A stretch of 64,000 nt of DNA, taken from contig JAJZBV010000006.1 of the NCBI GenBank assembly GCA_021851785.1, forward strand, positions 1 to 64,000, in the 5' to 3' direction. A model generated the notes under the pieces. That model was not told where the DNA came from and made no database searches. It worked only from the letters and a program-made list of their open reading frames with translations. This DNA is from Pseudomonadota bacterium. GTDB taxonomy: Bacteria; Pseudomonadota; Alphaproteobacteria; Acetobacterales; Acetobacteraceae. Position 1 is the first letter of the stretch; every line of letters starts with the position of its first letter. The translations under genes and the position numbers were made by a program. Shown here one piece after another: positions 43,500 through 55,041 of the stretch.

Positions 43500-45785
43500 T
43501 CACGCCCGCGCGCGCTCCACCTCGGAAATGCCCTGGGTTGCCCTGAGACCGGCGATGACATGCGAGAGATGGCGCAGATCGCGCACCTCGACATCGACCA
43601 CGATCTCGCAGAAATCCTGCTGGCGGTTGACGGTGCGGAGATTGGCGATGGCGCCGTCCTGCTTGCTGATGGCATTGACGAGGTTGGCCAGCGCGTTCGG
43701 CTCGTTGCCGGTGATGACGCTGATGCGCCCGACATGCTTGCCGGATTTTTCGCGCCCGAGCGCCGCCGGATCCCAGTCGACATCGATGAAGCGCTCGGGG
43801 GTCGCGGCGAATTGCTCGAGCGTCTGACAGCTCCGGGTGTGGATGGTCACGCCCTTGCCGGTGGCGATGATGCCGACGATCGGGTCACCCGGCAGCGGAT
43901 GGCAGCAGCCGGCGAAATGCACCGCCATGCCGGAGATGAGGCCGATGATCGCCATGCCGGGATCGGCCGACGCGGTGCCGTTGCGCGGTGCGCGGGCGGC
44001 AAAGCCGGGGACCATGCGCGGCGCGCGCGACGCTTGCCGCAATTCCGGATAGGCGGTGTGGACGACCTCCTTCGGTCCGATCGCGCCAAAGCCGACGGCG
44101 ATGAAGAGATCCTCGAGCGAGGCCTGTTTCAGGGGCTTGAGCGTCGCTTCGAGCATTTTCTCGCTGCCCTCCACCCCTTCCTGGCGGAAGGCGCGGACCA
44201 GCATGGCGTGGCCATCGTCGCGCTGCTGCTGGCGCTGCTGCTGGTGGACGAAGCGGCGGATGCGCGCCCGCGCCTTGCCGGTGACGCAGAAGCGCTCCCA
44301 TTGCGGCGACGGCGTGCCGCCGCGCGCGGTCATGATCTCGACCTGGTCGCCGTTCTGGAGCTGATAGCGGAGCGGCACCAGCCGCCCGTTCACCTTGGCG
44401 CCGACACAGGTATCGCCGACCTGGCTATGCACGGCATAGGCGAAATCCACCGCCGTCGCCCCGCGCGGCAGCGGAATGAGCTTGCCCTTGGGCGTGAAGC
44501 AGAAGACCTGATCCTCATAGAGTTCGAGCTTGGTGTTTTCCAGGAACTCGTCAGGGGCGGCGGAATCCTCGAGGATTTCGAGCAGATCCTGGACCCAGCG
44601 GAACTGCTTGACCTCCTTGAGATTGGCGGGCTCGGCGCTGCCGGCGGCCTTGTAGGCCCAGTGGGTGGCAACGCCGTTTTCGGCGATCTCGTGCATGGCG
44701 CGGGTGCGGATCTGCACCTCGATCTTCTGGTTGCGCGGATGGCGCAGCGTGACGCCGGTATGGAGGCTCTGATAGAGGTTCGATTTCGGGGTCGAGATGT
44801 AGTCCTTGAAGCGCCCGGCGATCACCGGATAGGCCGCGTGGACGGCGCCGAGGGCGGCGTAGCAGGCTTCGCGCGTCGGCACCACGATGCGGAACGCCAT
44901 GATGTCGGAAAGCTGCTCGAAGCTCACCTTCCGGCGCTGCATCTTCTCCCAGATCGAAAACGGCGATTTCTCGCGCCCGGTGACCTCGAACACCGGCACG
45001 CCGGCGGCCTCGCAGATGCCGCGCAGTTCGTGACGGATCTCCTCGATGACGTCGGCCCCCTGGCCACGGAGGAAATTGAGCCGCGCCTGGATGGTCTCAT
45101 AGGCGGCGGGCTCGATCTGGGCGAAGGCGAGGGTTTGCAATTCGGTCTTGACCTGGTCCATGCCGATCCGCTCGGCGAGCGGGGCATAGATTTCCATCGT
45201 CTCGCGGGCGATGCGCTCGCGCCGGGCCGCCTCACGCACGAAATGGAGGGTGCGCATGTTGTGCAGACGGTCGGCGAGCTTGACCAGGAGAACCCGGATA
45301 TCCTTGCTCATCGCCAGCACCAGCTTGCGGAAATTCTCCGCCTGCTTGGTGCGGTCCGATTGCAGCTCGAGCCGGGTGAGCTTGGTCACGCCATCGACCA
45401 GGCCGGCGACATCGGCGCCGAAGCGGCGGCTGATCTCGGCGAGCGACGCCTTGGTGTCCTCGATGGTGTCGTGGAGCAGGGCGGTGCAGAGACTGGCGGT
45501 ATCGAGCTTGTAGCCGGCGAGGATCATCGCCACCGCGAGCGGGTGGGTGATGTAGGGATCGCCGTTGTCGCGGCGCTGCTCGGCGTGGGCGGCGCGCGCG
45601 AATTCATAGGCGGCGGTGATCAGCGCGCCATCGGCCTTCTGGTCATAGAGGGCGACGCGGCGGACGAGTTCCTCGGCCGGGGAAAGCCGGGGAGCGCCGG
45701 CGAGCGCGGCGAAAGGCTGGCTCAGGCCGCCTTCCGGGAGGCGCTGGAACGCCGGGATCGCCCTGCCGCCGCTACCCGCTGCCAC
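43500..45785 (-). CDS. rsh: Bifunctional (p)ppGpp synthetase/hydrolase (Rsh)
   Basis: This 761-residue RelA/SpoT homologue makes and degrades the stringent-response alarmone. It has an intact hydrolase domain (YITHPLAVA, then HDTIEDT at 105-111), the synthetase domain with YQSLHTGV and [19 protein letters not shown] ([20 protein letters not shown]) and a C-terminal ACT domain. As the single Rsh of alphaproteobacteria it should be bifunctional. The GTG start at 45785 is preceded by a triplicated TAGGAGC ribosome-binding unit. It follows rpoZ. Confidence 0.96.
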   Translation of the reverse strand: MAAGSGGRAIPAFQRLPEGGLSQPFAALAGAPRLSPAEELVRRVALYDQKADGALITAAYEFARAAHAEQRRDNGDPYITHPLAVAMILAGYKLDTASLCTALLHDTIEDTKASLAEISRRFGADVAGLVDGVTKLTRLELQSDRTKQAENFRKLVLAMSKDIRVLLVKLADRLHNMRTLHFVREAARRERIARETMEIYAPLAERIGMDQVKTELQTLAFAQIEPAAYETIQARLNFLRGQGADVIEEIRHELRGICEAAGVPVFEVTGREKSPFSIWEKMQRRKVSFEQLSDIMAFRIVVPTREACYAALGAVHAAYPVIAGRFKDYISTPKSNLYQSLHTGVTLRHPRNQKIEVQIRTRAMHEIAENGVATHWAYKAAGSAEPANLKEVKQFRWVQDLLEILEDSAAPDEFLENTKLELYEDQVFCFTPKGKLIPLPRGATAVDFAYAVHSQVGDTCVGAKVNGRLVPLRYQLQNGDQVEIMTARGGTPSPQWERFCVTGKARARIRRFVHQQQRQQQRDDGHAMLVRAFRQEGVEGSEKMLEATLKPLKQASLEDLFIAVGFGAIGPKEVVHTAYPELRQASRAPRMVPGFAARAPRNGTASADPGMAIIGLISGMAVHFAGCCHPLPGDPIVGIIATGKGVTIHTRSCQTLEQFAATPERFIDVDWDPAALGREKSGKHVGRISVITGNEPNALANLVNAISKQDGAIANLRTVNRQQDFCEIVVDVEVRDLRHLSHVIAGLRATQGISEVERARA

Positions 45786-45791
45786 TCCATT

Positions 45792-45833
45792 GCTCCTATC
45801 GGCTGGCTCCTACCGGCTGGCTCCTATCGGCGG
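45792..45833 (-). repeat. Three tandem 14-base units carrying the rsh ribosome binding site
   Basis: Units start at 45792, 45806 and 45820 (plus-strand GCTCCTATCGGCTG with one or two changes). On the minus strand each contains TAGGAGC, a good Shine-Dalgarno sequence; the copy nearest the gene is 7 bases from the GTG of rsh. The rpoZ stop codon lies inside the farthest copy, so the array fills the rpoZ-rsh gap. The unit length of 14 means changes in copy number do not affect any frame but do alter the number of binding sites. Confidence 0.85.
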
Positions 45834-46231
45834 GAACGCCCGGAAAGCTCGGCCTCGATCGCCGCCTCGAGATCGCGCGGCGAGAGATCCTCGCCCTCGA
45901 TCGGCAGATTGCCCATCTCCTCATCGGCCGAGATATCCTGAAGGCCGAAAATGTTCTGCTCGGTCGGGATCAGGTCCATCACCTCCACCTCGGCCGGCTC
46001 CGGCTCCGGGGCGCGGGCCAGCGAGCGGATGAGATCGCTTTCGAGCTTCTTGATCTCCACCGTCTCGTCGGCGATTTCGCGGAGCGCGACCACCGGGTTC
46101 TTATCGTCGTCGCGATCGATGGTCAGTTCTTCGCCGCGGCTGAGATTGCGCGCCCGCTGCGCCGCGAGCAGAACCAGCTCGAAGCGGTTGGGAACTCTCT
46201 CGACGCAATCCTCGACGGTCACGCGTGCCAT
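45824..46231 (-). CDS. rpoZ: RNA polymerase omega subunit
   Basis: From ATG 46231 the 135-residue protein begins [20 protein letters not shown], the omega signature, and continues with [11 protein letters not shown] and the [15 protein letters not shown] segment that contacts beta-prime. The acidic C-terminal 60 residues are an extension common in alphaproteobacteria. Omega also forms part of a ppGpp site on polymerase, which fits its place directly ahead of rsh. Confidence 0.95.
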   Translation of the reverse strand: MARVTVEDCVERVPNRFELVLLAAQRARNLSRGEELTIDRDDDKNPVVALREIADETVEIKKLESDLIRSLARAPEPEPAEVEVMDLIPTEQNIFGLQDISADEEMGNLPIEGEDLSPRDLEAAIEAELSGRSRR

Positions 46232-46391
46232 GCGGGCAAGCTCCACGCTGTAATGGTTGGGAATAACCAGATTTAGGCGCGCGGGGGGCGAAAATCAAGC
46301 CAAATTGGCGGAAAGCAAAATGGCGGAAAGACGGCACGGGTGGCCAGGGCAACGGCACGCGGGTAGTCTCGCCCCCCAATCCGAGGGGAAG

Positions 46392-47273
46392 ATGGCCGTG
46401 AACGAAGAGACCCGCCCGAACGCCGCGCAATGGAAGAACTGGAACGAGGTTTCCGGCCCGAAATGGGTGCGCGCGGCGGCGGTGATGGAGCAGCGTCTGG
46501 CGCCGGTCAATGATCTGCTGCTCGCCCACGCCGCGCCGCGCCCGGGCGAGCGGGTGCTGGAGATCGGCTGTGGCACCGGCGCGACCACGCTTTTGCTCGC
46601 CGAGGCGGTGGGCGCGGCGGGCAGCGTGCTCGGGGTCGATATCTCGGCGCCGATGCTGGCGCTGGCCGAGGCGCGGCTCGCCGACGCGAAAGCGGCGCAG
46701 GCCCGGCTCCTCGCCGCCGACGCCCAGATCCACCCCTTCCCCGCCGCCGCCTTCGACCTCGCTTTGTCGCGCTTCGGGGTGATGTTCTTCGCCGAACCCA
46801 TCGCCGCCTTCCAGAATATCGCCGCCGCCCTCAAGCCCGGCGGGCGGCTCTGCTTCGCCGCCTGGGCCGGGATCGAGGCCAATCCGCACTGGCAGGCGCC
46901 CTACGCCATCGCGCTCCGCGCGCTCGGCCCGCCCAAGCCGCGCCCGGCGCGGAGCCCGGGGCCGCTCGCCTTCAGCGATCCCGAATACGTGCGCGAGATC
47001 CTGGCGGCGTCGGGCTTCGCGGCCATCACCATCACCGCCGCGCCGGTCGCGCTGGCCGGAAGAGAGGCGGCGGAAGAAGCCGCGCTGGCCATGCTGTTCG
47101 GCCCCTCCGGCGCCCTGGTCGAGGAAAAGCGCCCCGATGACCGTCTGCGCGCGACCCTGCTCGGGGAGATGACGGCGGCGTTCGCGCGCTTTCCGACCAT
47201 CCCCGGGGGAGCCCCTAGGGGCGACATCGCCCTTGCGGCCACCGTGCAACTGGTCACCGCGCGCCGCCGCTGA
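46392..47273 (+). CDS. Class I SAM-dependent methyltransferase (UbiE/Methyltransf_11 type)
   Basis: The 293-residue protein has motif I VLEIGCGTGATTLLLAEA (about 50-67), the acidic motif II in VLGVDISAPML, motif III near AADAQIHPFPAAAFDLALSRFGVMFF and post-motif LKPGGRLCFAAW. The N-terminus NAAQWKNWNEVSGPKWV occurs in a group of small-molecule methyltransferases with unknown substrates. The ATG at 46392 follows GAGGGGAAG. It diverges from rpoZ; 46247-46391 should hold both promoters. Confidence 0.85.
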   Translation: MAVNEETRPNAAQWKNWNEVSGPKWVRAAAVMEQRLAPVNDLLLAHAAPRPGERVLEIGCGTGATTLLLAEAVGAAGSVLGVDISAPMLALAEARLADAKAAQARLLAADAQIHPFPAAAFDLALSRFGVMFFAEPIAAFQNIAAALKPGGRLCFAAWAGIEANPHWQAPYAIALRALGPPKPRPARSPGPLAFSDPEYVREILAASGFAAITITAAPVALAGREAAEEAALAMLFGPSGALVEEKRPDDRLRATLLGEMTAAFARFPTIPGGAPRGDIALAATVQLVTARRR

Positions 47274-47379
47274 CGCGCCTGCCGCCGCGCCCGGCCAAGC
47301 GGACAGGGTTGCTGGCCTTCCTTGAACCTCCGGGCGATCCGGCGCATATCGGGGGCGCGAAAGGAGGGTATCCGCACCC

Positions 47380-49301
<1,922 letters not shown>

Positions 49302-49305
<4 letters not shown>

Positions 49306-50756
49306 GCGCCCCGGTGGCGCTGGCCCTCGCCGACGACGCCCCGGCGGCGCTGCCGCTTTACGCGGTCTCGCCGGCGGATCTCGCGGCGCTACGCGAGTCA
49401 TTACCCGAGACGGCGCGGCGCTATCTCGACGCCACCGATTTTTCCGCCAAGGCGCAACAGCTCGTCCTGCTCCCCGGCGCGGCCGGGCTTTCGGGCGCGG
49501 TGCTCGGCCTCGGCGACAGCGTTTCCGCCGCCGCTATCCCGCCCGATACCCCTCCTTGGGCCTTTGGCGATCTCGCCTTCCGTCTGCCCGAGGGCACGGT
49601 CTGGCGGCTGGTGCCGGGCGGGTATGATCCGGGGCGCGCGGTGCTCGGCTTCGCCCTCGGCGCCTATCGTTTCTCGGCCTTCAAGCCGCCGTCGCGGCCG
49701 CCGGCGCGGCTCGTGCCGCCGGCCGGCACCGAGTCGGCGCGGGCGGCGGCGGAGGCGGTCATCATGGCCCGCGATCTCGTCAACATGCCGGCCAATCATC
49801 TCGGCCCGGCGGAGCTGGCGGACGCGGTCTCGGCGCTCGGCAAAGGATTCGGCGCCAGCGTCGAGATCGTCGCCGATGACGCGCTGGACGCCGGCTATCC
49901 GGCGCTGGCCGCGGTCGGGCGCGGCGCGGCGCGGGCGCCACGGGTCGCCATTCTGCGCTGGGCGGGAAGCGGTGCCGGGCCGGACGCGCCGCTGATCGCG
50001 CTCTGCGGCAAGGGGGTCTGCTTCGACAGCGGCGGCTATGACCTGAAACCCTCCGCCGCCATGCTGCGGATGAAAAAGGACATGGGCGGCGCCGCGGTGG
50101 TGATGGCGGCGGCGCGGATGATCATGGCGGCGGATCCGCCGGTGCGACTCGTGCTCCGCGTCGGCTGCGTCGAAAACAGCGTCTCCGGCCAGGCCATGCG
50201 CCCGCTCGACGTGCTCGCGACCCGCAAGGGCCTCACCGTCGAAATCGGCAACACCGATGCCGAGGGCCGCCTCGTGCTCGCCGATCTGCTCGCCGCCGCG
50301 TGCGAGGAGACACCTTCCCTGATCATCGATTGCGCGACCCTGACCGGGGCGGCGCGCGCGGCGCTCGGGCCCGACCTGCCGGCGCTCTTCAGCAATGATC
50401 AAGCCTGGGCCGAACGGCTGATCGACGCCGGAAAAACCTGCTGCGATCCGCTCTGGCAATTGCCGCTCTGGGCCGATTACGGCATCTGGCTCGGCAGCCC
50501 TGTCGCAGATTTGAACAACATTGCCGGAAATACACATGGAGGAGCGGTCGTCGCGGCGTTATTTCTTGAGCGGTTCATTGCGACAGGCGTGCCCTGGGTG
50601 CATATCGACCTCTATGCCTGGAACGACGCGACACGCCCCGGCCGGCCGGAAGGCGGCGAAGCGCAAGCGGCCCGTGCGATCGCCACCGCGGTCGGCCTAC
50701 GATTTTCCGGCCCGGCGACCGGTGACCAGACAACCGGCGACCAGAAGAAGGATTAA
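49302..50756 (+). CDS. M17-family leucyl aminopeptidase-like peptidase
   Basis: The 484-residue metallopeptidase has the M17 active-site motifs: [38 protein letters not shown] with a metal-binding Asp and Lys, KDMGGAAVV, and the signature [12 protein letters not shown]. It falls in the shorter-N-domain subgroup related to PepB. It releases N-terminal amino acids from peptides in the cytoplasm. The GTG start at 49302 overlaps the htpG stop (GTGA), coupling proteolysis to chaperone synthesis. It ends 4 bases before the MarR gene. Confidence 0.93.
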
Positions 50757-50760
50757 CGCC

Positions 50761-51165
50761 ATGCCCGCCTCCGCCTCTCCCTCCGCCACCGACACCTTGC
50801 TCGCCATCCTCCGCGACACCGTCGTCTCCCTGGTTCGCCGCGAAGGCCCGGATCTCTCGGCGCGGCAACTCGCCGTGTTTCTGACCTGCTATCTTCAGGA
50901 CGGCAACCACACCGTCCGTGGCCTGGCGGCCGATCTCCGCGTCTCCAAGCCGGCGATCACCCGCGCCCTCGATCGCCTCGGCGAGCTGGAACTCGCCCGC
51001 CGCAAGGTCGATCCCCAGGACCGCCGCAGCGTTCTCGTGCAGCGGACATTGAAGGGCAGCGCGCTGCTCCGCGATCTCAAGCACATGATGGCCGAGGCCG
51101 CGGCGGACGCGAAAAAGAGCGCCGCCGGCCACAGCGATTCGCCGCGCAAAGTCGCCAACGGATGA
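50761..51165 (+). CDS. MarR-family transcriptional regulator
   Basis: The 134-residue protein has a winged helix-turn-helix, LTCYLQDGNHTVRGLAADLRVSKPAITRALDRLGELELARRKVDPQDRRS in outline (helix 3 is VSKPAITRAL, wing DPQDRRS), with flanking dimerisation helices. The start at 50761 is 4 bases past the aminopeptidase stop. Target and ligand are unknown; it may control the operon it ends or the PQQ-type gene that converges on it. The RBS GGATTAACGCC is weak, suggesting coupling. Confidence 0.85.
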   Translation: MPASASPSATDTLLAILRDTVVSLVRREGPDLSARQLAVFLTCYLQDGNHTVRGLAADLRVSKPAITRALDRLGELELARRKVDPQDRRSVLVQRTLKGSALLRDLKHMMAEAAADAKKSAAGHSDSPRKVANG

Positions 51166-51240
51166 CAGCCGGAGGATGAACTCCGGGCCCGGTCCCATGC
51201 CGGCGGCGGCGCCCTCGGCATGGCCCCGCGCCGTTCTTTT

Positions 51241-52860
51241 TTACTTGATGGTGAATGCCGAAACCCGCTCGCCGGAGATCGCGGCGATGATTTCCTTGCC
51301 GTCGGCGCGGTAGGCGATGGCCGGCGCGGTGATCGGCGCGCCGGTGTCGTCATGCCAGAGTTCCCGGCCATTCTCGGCCGCAAAGGCAACGAAACTCCCG
51401 TCCGGCGCGGCGGTGAAAACCAGGCCGCTCGCGGTGAGCAACACGCCGGCATTGATCGGTTTTTCGAGTTGCGGGCCAAGCTTCGGCGCCCCGAACGACG
51501 CGGAGGGCGGAGCGGCGTGCCGCGACGGTTCGAAATGCCGGCGCCAGAGGAAAGTGCCGCTGGCGACCGCGATGGCGTTGAAACTGGTCTCCCCGGGGCC
51601 GAGGACGCTGACATCGCTGCCCGTCTTGCCGGTTGCAACCGCGGCGCACTGGTCGGCGCTGGCGATGAAGAGGGTGTTGCTGGCGGTGTCGAAGGCGCCG
51701 CCATGGCTTTGAATGCCGCCGTCGAAAGCCGGACAAATGACGGCGCCGCCGCCGGCCGCCCTTGTGGTGCCGTTTTTCACGAAGCTCAAGGCGGCATGGT
51801 CGAGCAGGGCGCCGTTATCGCCGTCGAGCACCCAGAGATTGCCGCCCTTGTCGCCGGCCACGACGAGATCGCGCGGCTTATCGGCAACCCGGCCGAAGAC
51901 CAGCATCGGCGCCGTCGCGAGCCCCCAATTCCAGGTGTCATGGGCGATGAACTGGTGATAGCCGCGGAGCTTGGGCGCAGGCGTCGCGAGATCGAGCGCG
52001 ACCAGCGCGTCGCTATAGAGGTTATCGCCGGGACGGGCGGCGCCGTCATAGGCGGGGGCGGGGCCGCCGAGGGCCGCGAAGGCAGTGTGGGTGGCGGGTG
52101 AGATGGCGATGCCGACCGGGGTCGCGCCACCTTGCCGCCAGGACGTGCCGCCCCAGCTCTCATGGCCCGGCATCCCGGGGCCGGGGATGGTGGTCCAAGT
52201 CCACAGCCGATGGCCGTCACGCGCGGCAAACGCGGCGATCGCGCCGCTGCCGCCCGGCGCCGTCGCGGCAACCCCGATCAGCAGCAGATCCTGGCCGGTC
52301 GCCGGGTTGTGATACGGCATCGGGGCGGTCGCGAACCCCGCCTCCGGCGCCGCCGCGATCTCCCAATTCTTATGTCCGGTGGCGGGATCGAGGGCGATCA
52401 GCGTCCCGCTTTCGGTGGCGAGGAAGACATTGCCATCGAACAAGGCGAGCCGGCCGGGGCCGGCCGCCGCGGTTGCGAAGCGCCATTTCGCCTGGCCGTT
52501 CGCGGCATCGAGGGTGATCACCGCGCCGTCCGCGGTCGCGAGGAACATGGTTTCATGCCAGACCAGGGGGGTCGCCATGATCGGCCCGCCTTTCTCCTCA
52601 TGGCGCCAGGCGAGGTGGAGTTTGGCGACATTGGCACGGTCGATCGCGGTTGCCGGCGTGAGCGGGTTGTTGGCATAGCTCTTCGCCGGCAGGATCCAGT
52701 TATCGGCGTCGCTCGCGGCATTGAGGAAATCGGCGGCGCCCGGCGTCGTGGATTGGGGCGTCGCGGATTGGGGCGTCGCGGGTTGGGCGAAAGCGGGACG
52801 GAGGCAGCTTGCTGCAAGCAGCGCGGCGATGGCGGCGCGAACGAAGGGCTGGGCGGTCAT
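51241..52860 (-). CDS. Exported PQQ-dehydrogenase-like beta-propeller protein
   Basis: From ATG 52860 (539 residues) it has a signal peptide (VRAAIAALLAASCLRPAFAQ), a Thr/Gln/Pro linker with a tandem repeat, then an eight-bladed propeller with W-motifs such as VITLDAANGQAKWRF. It aligns with quinoprotein alcohol/methanol dehydrogenases (PGDNLYSDALVALD, HDTWNWG). At the places of the catalytic Asp and the calcium-binding Asn the residues appear to be Asn (TWNWG) and Asp (AYDGAARPGD), and the vicinal Cys pair is absent. It may be an inactive or altered-specificity relative. No cytochrome or PQQ-synthesis genes lie near. Confidence 0.82.
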   Translation of the reverse strand: MTAQPFVRAAIAALLAASCLRPAFAQPATPQSATPQSTTPGAADFLNAASDADNWILPAKSYANNPLTPATAIDRANVAKLHLAWRHEEKGGPIMATPLVWHETMFLATADGAVITLDAANGQAKWRFATAAAGPGRLALFDGNVFLATESGTLIALDPATGHKNWEIAAAPEAGFATAPMPYHNPATGQDLLLIGVAATAPGGSGAIAAFAARDGHRLWTWTTIPGPGMPGHESWGGTSWRQGGATPVGIAISPATHTAFAALGGPAPAYDGAARPGDNLYSDALVALDLATPAPKLRGYHQFIAHDTWNWGLATAPMLVFGRVADKPRDLVVAGDKGGNLWVLDGDNGALLDHAALSFVKNGTTRAAGGGAVICPAFDGGIQSHGGAFDTASNTLFIASADQCAAVATGKTGSDVSVLGPGETSFNAIAVASGTFLWRRHFEPSRHAAPPSASFGAPKLGPQLEKPINAGVLLTASGLVFTAAPDGSFVAFAAENGRELWHDDTGAPITAPAIAYRADGKEIIAAISGERVSAFTIK

Positions 52861-53027
52861 CGGTTTCTCCTCATCCTTGGGCGAGACTGCCATGCCGGCC
52901 AGTGTAGCCATGTTTGGCCGAAAATCGCGCCTCACAGTTTCCGGCGCTTGCCGCCGGCCACCGGCCGGAGGAAACTGCAACCCGGCCGCGTGCGACGAGG
53001 CTGCGTTTCTTTCGAGGAGAATGCGTG

Positions 53028-53510
53028 ATGCTCCCTGCCCCGATGACGTCCGCTGCGATCGCGCAACGCCTTGCCGATCTCGGCTTCGCGCTGCCGACGC
53101 CGACGGCGCCGGTCGCCAATTACCTGCCCTTCGCCGCCGTCGGTAACCTGATCGTGATCTCGGGTCAGGGGCCGATCCTCGGCGAGACGCGGATTCTCGG
53201 CAAGCTCGGCGCCGAAATCAGCCTCGAGGAGGGCATCCGGGCGGCGCAGCTTTGCTTTATCAATCTGCTCGCGCAAGCGAGCGCCGCTCTCGACGGCGAT
53301 CTCGGGCGGGTGCGGCGCGTCGTGCGGCTCGGCGGCTTCATCGCCGCGACCGCCGCTTTCACCGAGCATGCGCGGGTGATGAACGGCGCCTCCGATCTTG
53401 CCGTCGCGGTGTTTGGCGAGCTCGGCCGGCATGCCCGCACCACCGTCGGCGTGCCCTCGCTGCCGCTCGATTTCGCGGTCGAGGTCGAAGGCTGGTTCGA
53501 AATCGCCTGA
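53028..53510 (+). CDS. RidA (YjgF) family protein, YjgH/DUF1123-like subgroup
   Basis: The 160-residue protein matches the RidA fold: NLIVISGQGPI near the start of the core, KLGAEISLEEGIRAAQLCFINLL, and a final LPLDFAVEVEGWFEIA. The strictly conserved deaminase Arg of true RidA is not evident at the usual place, as in the subgroup with unknown activity. GAGGAG (53014-53019) lies 8 bases before ATG 53028. RidA proteins clear reactive enamines; the function of this subgroup is not established. It is followed by the FemAB-like gene. Confidence 0.83.
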   Translation: MLPAPMTSAAIAQRLADLGFALPTPTAPVANYLPFAAVGNLIVISGQGPILGETRILGKLGAEISLEEGIRAAQLCFINLLAQASAALDGDLGRVRRVVRLGGFIAATAAFTEHARVMNGASDLAVAVFGELGRHARTTVGVPSLPLDFAVEVEGWFEIA

Positions 53511-53538
53511 GCCTTTATTTCCGCGCCCGCGCCGCCAC

Positions 53539-54726
53539 ATGCCGGTGATGCCGGACGGCTCCGCCAGGTTCAGCCTCACGCTGCATGCCCGCATCGCCGA
53601 GATCGCGGCCGGGGAGTGGAACGGCTGCGCCGAAGTCGAGGATAATCCCTTCATCGGCCATGCCTTCCTGAGCGCCCTCGAAGATAGCGGCGCGGTCGGG
53701 CCGCGCACCGGCTGGCTCGCGCGCCACGCGGCGCTCCGCGATGACGAAGGGCAATTGGCCGCCGTCGCGCCGATGTATGTCAAATCGCACAGCTACGGCG
53801 AATATGTGTTCGACCATGCCTGGGCCGATGCGTTCGAGCGGGCCGGCGGGCGCTATTACCCGAAATTACAGGTCGCGGTGCCGTTTTGCCCGGTGCCGGG
53901 GCCACGCCTGCTGATCCGCCCGGGCGCCGGGGTGACGGCGGCGACCTTCGGCCAGGCGCTGGCGGACGCCTGCGCCGGGCTCGATCTCTCCTCGGTGCAT
54001 GTCACCTTCTGCACCGAGGGCGAATGGCACGCGCTCGGCGCGGCGGGGTGGCTCCGCCGTCAGGGGTTGCAATTCCACTGGCACAATGCCGGCTATGGCG
54101 ATTTCGAGGATTTTCTTGCCTCCCTCTCGTCGCGCAAGCGCAAGACCATCCGCCGCGAGCGGCGCGAGGTCGCGGCCCAGGGACTCACCCTGCAGACCCT
54201 CGAAGGGGCGGCGATCACCGAGCGGCATTGGGATGCGTTCTATCGCTTCTATCTCGCGACGGTGGAGCGGAAATGGGGCGGCGCCTATTTGCCGCGCCGG
54301 TTCTTCAGCCTGCTCTCAGCGCGTCTCGGCGATAAAATCGTCCTCATGATCGCCGAGAAAGACGGGCGGGCGGTCGCCGGCGCGCTCAATCTGCGTGGCC
54401 GCGCGACACTGTATGGCCGCAACTGGGGGGCGGTCGGCGAATGGCCGTTCCTCCATTTCGAACTCTGCTATTATCGCGCCATCGAATACGCCATCGCGCA
54501 GGGATTGGCACGGGTTGAGGCCGGGGCGCAGGGGGAGCACAAACTCGCGCGCGGCTATCTGCCGGCCCCGACCTATTCGGCGCATTGGATCGCGCATGCC
54601 GGGCTGCGCCGCGCGGTGGGGGATTTTCTCGAGGCCGAACGCCTCGCCATCGCGGCGCGGGAAGCCGATCTCCGCGCCTTCACGCCTTTTCGCAACGACG
54701 ACGCCGAGGAGACCAGAACCCCATGA
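53539..54726 (+). CDS. FemAB/GNAT-like acyltransferase family protein (PF04339)
   Basis: The 395-residue protein belongs to the peptidogalycan/FemAB-like family: NPFIGHAFLSALEDSGAVG at the start, PKLQVAVPFCPVPGPRLL, the SRKRKTIRRERR basic helix, and the GNAT-like core KWGGAYLPRRFF, GALNLRGRATLYGRNWGAV, HFELCYYRAIEYAI and EAGAQGEHKLARGY. Family members are predicted acyl- or aminoacyltransferases, often linked to cell envelope; the substrate is unknown. It overlaps a small cupin gene by 4 bases. Confidence 0.85.
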   Translation: MPVMPDGSARFSLTLHARIAEIAAGEWNGCAEVEDNPFIGHAFLSALEDSGAVGPRTGWLARHAALRDDEGQLAAVAPMYVKSHSYGEYVFDHAWADAFERAGGRYYPKLQVAVPFCPVPGPRLLIRPGAGVTAATFGQALADACAGLDLSSVHVTFCTEGEWHALGAAGWLRRQGLQFHWHNAGYGDFEDFLASLSSRKRKTIRRERREVAAQGLTLQTLEGAAITERHWDAFYRFYLATVERKWGGAYLPRRFFSLLSARLGDKIVLMIAEKDGRAVAGALNLRGRATLYGRNWGAVGEWPFLHFELCYYRAIEYAIAQGLARVEAGAQGEHKLARGYLPAPTYSAHWIAHAGLRRAVGDFLEAERLAIAAREADLRAFTPFRNDDAEETRTP

Positions 54727-55022
54727 CCTCTCACCACACCGCCGAACATGCCCGTCAGATCGACCGCGAGGAGATCCGGGTGACGGAATGGCGCTTGGCG
54801 CCGGGGGCGACCACCGGGCATCATCGCCATGATTTCGATTATCTGGTGGTGCCGCTGACCGAGGGATTGCTGCGAGCGATCTCGGCGACCGGCCAGACGG
54901 AGACGCCGCTGCAGCCGGGCCGCCCCTATTTCCGCAAGGCCGGGGTGGAACATGACGTGAGCAACGCCGGCCCGGCGCCGCTCGCCTTCCTCGAAATCGA
55001 ACTCAAGGACCGCCCCGGCTGA
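54723..55022 (+). CDS. Small single-domain cupin
   Basis: A 99-residue cupin with metal-ligand motifs GATTGHHRHDFDYLVVPLTEG and PYFRKAGVEHDVSNAG, giving His and Glu residues for one metal. Such small cupins bind sugars or act as simple dioxygenases. Its ATG overlaps the FemAB-like stop (ATGA), so the two are co-translated; its role there is unknown. It converges on the cytochrome b561 gene. Confidence 0.82.
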   Translation: MTSHHTAEHARQIDREEIRVTEWRLAPGATTGHHRHDFDYLVVPLTEGLLRAISATGQTETPLQPGRPYFRKAGVEHDVSNAGPAPLAFLEIELKDRPG

Positions 55023-55041
55023 AGACGGCGCGGCGACCGCG

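Noticed and set aside
43395..45941. 848-codon plus-strand frame
   Set aside because: It is antisense to rsh, which has complete hydrolase, synthetase, TGS and ACT motifs.
47274..47379. Possible tRNA-like segment (GGTTCAAG on the minus strand)
   Set aside because: No acceptor stem, anticodon arm or CCA-proximal pairing could be built.
52751..52790. 15-base tandem repeat in the PQQ-like gene as a regulatory array
   Set aside because: It lies within the coding frame and encodes a Thr-Pro-Gln-Ser linker after the signal peptide.
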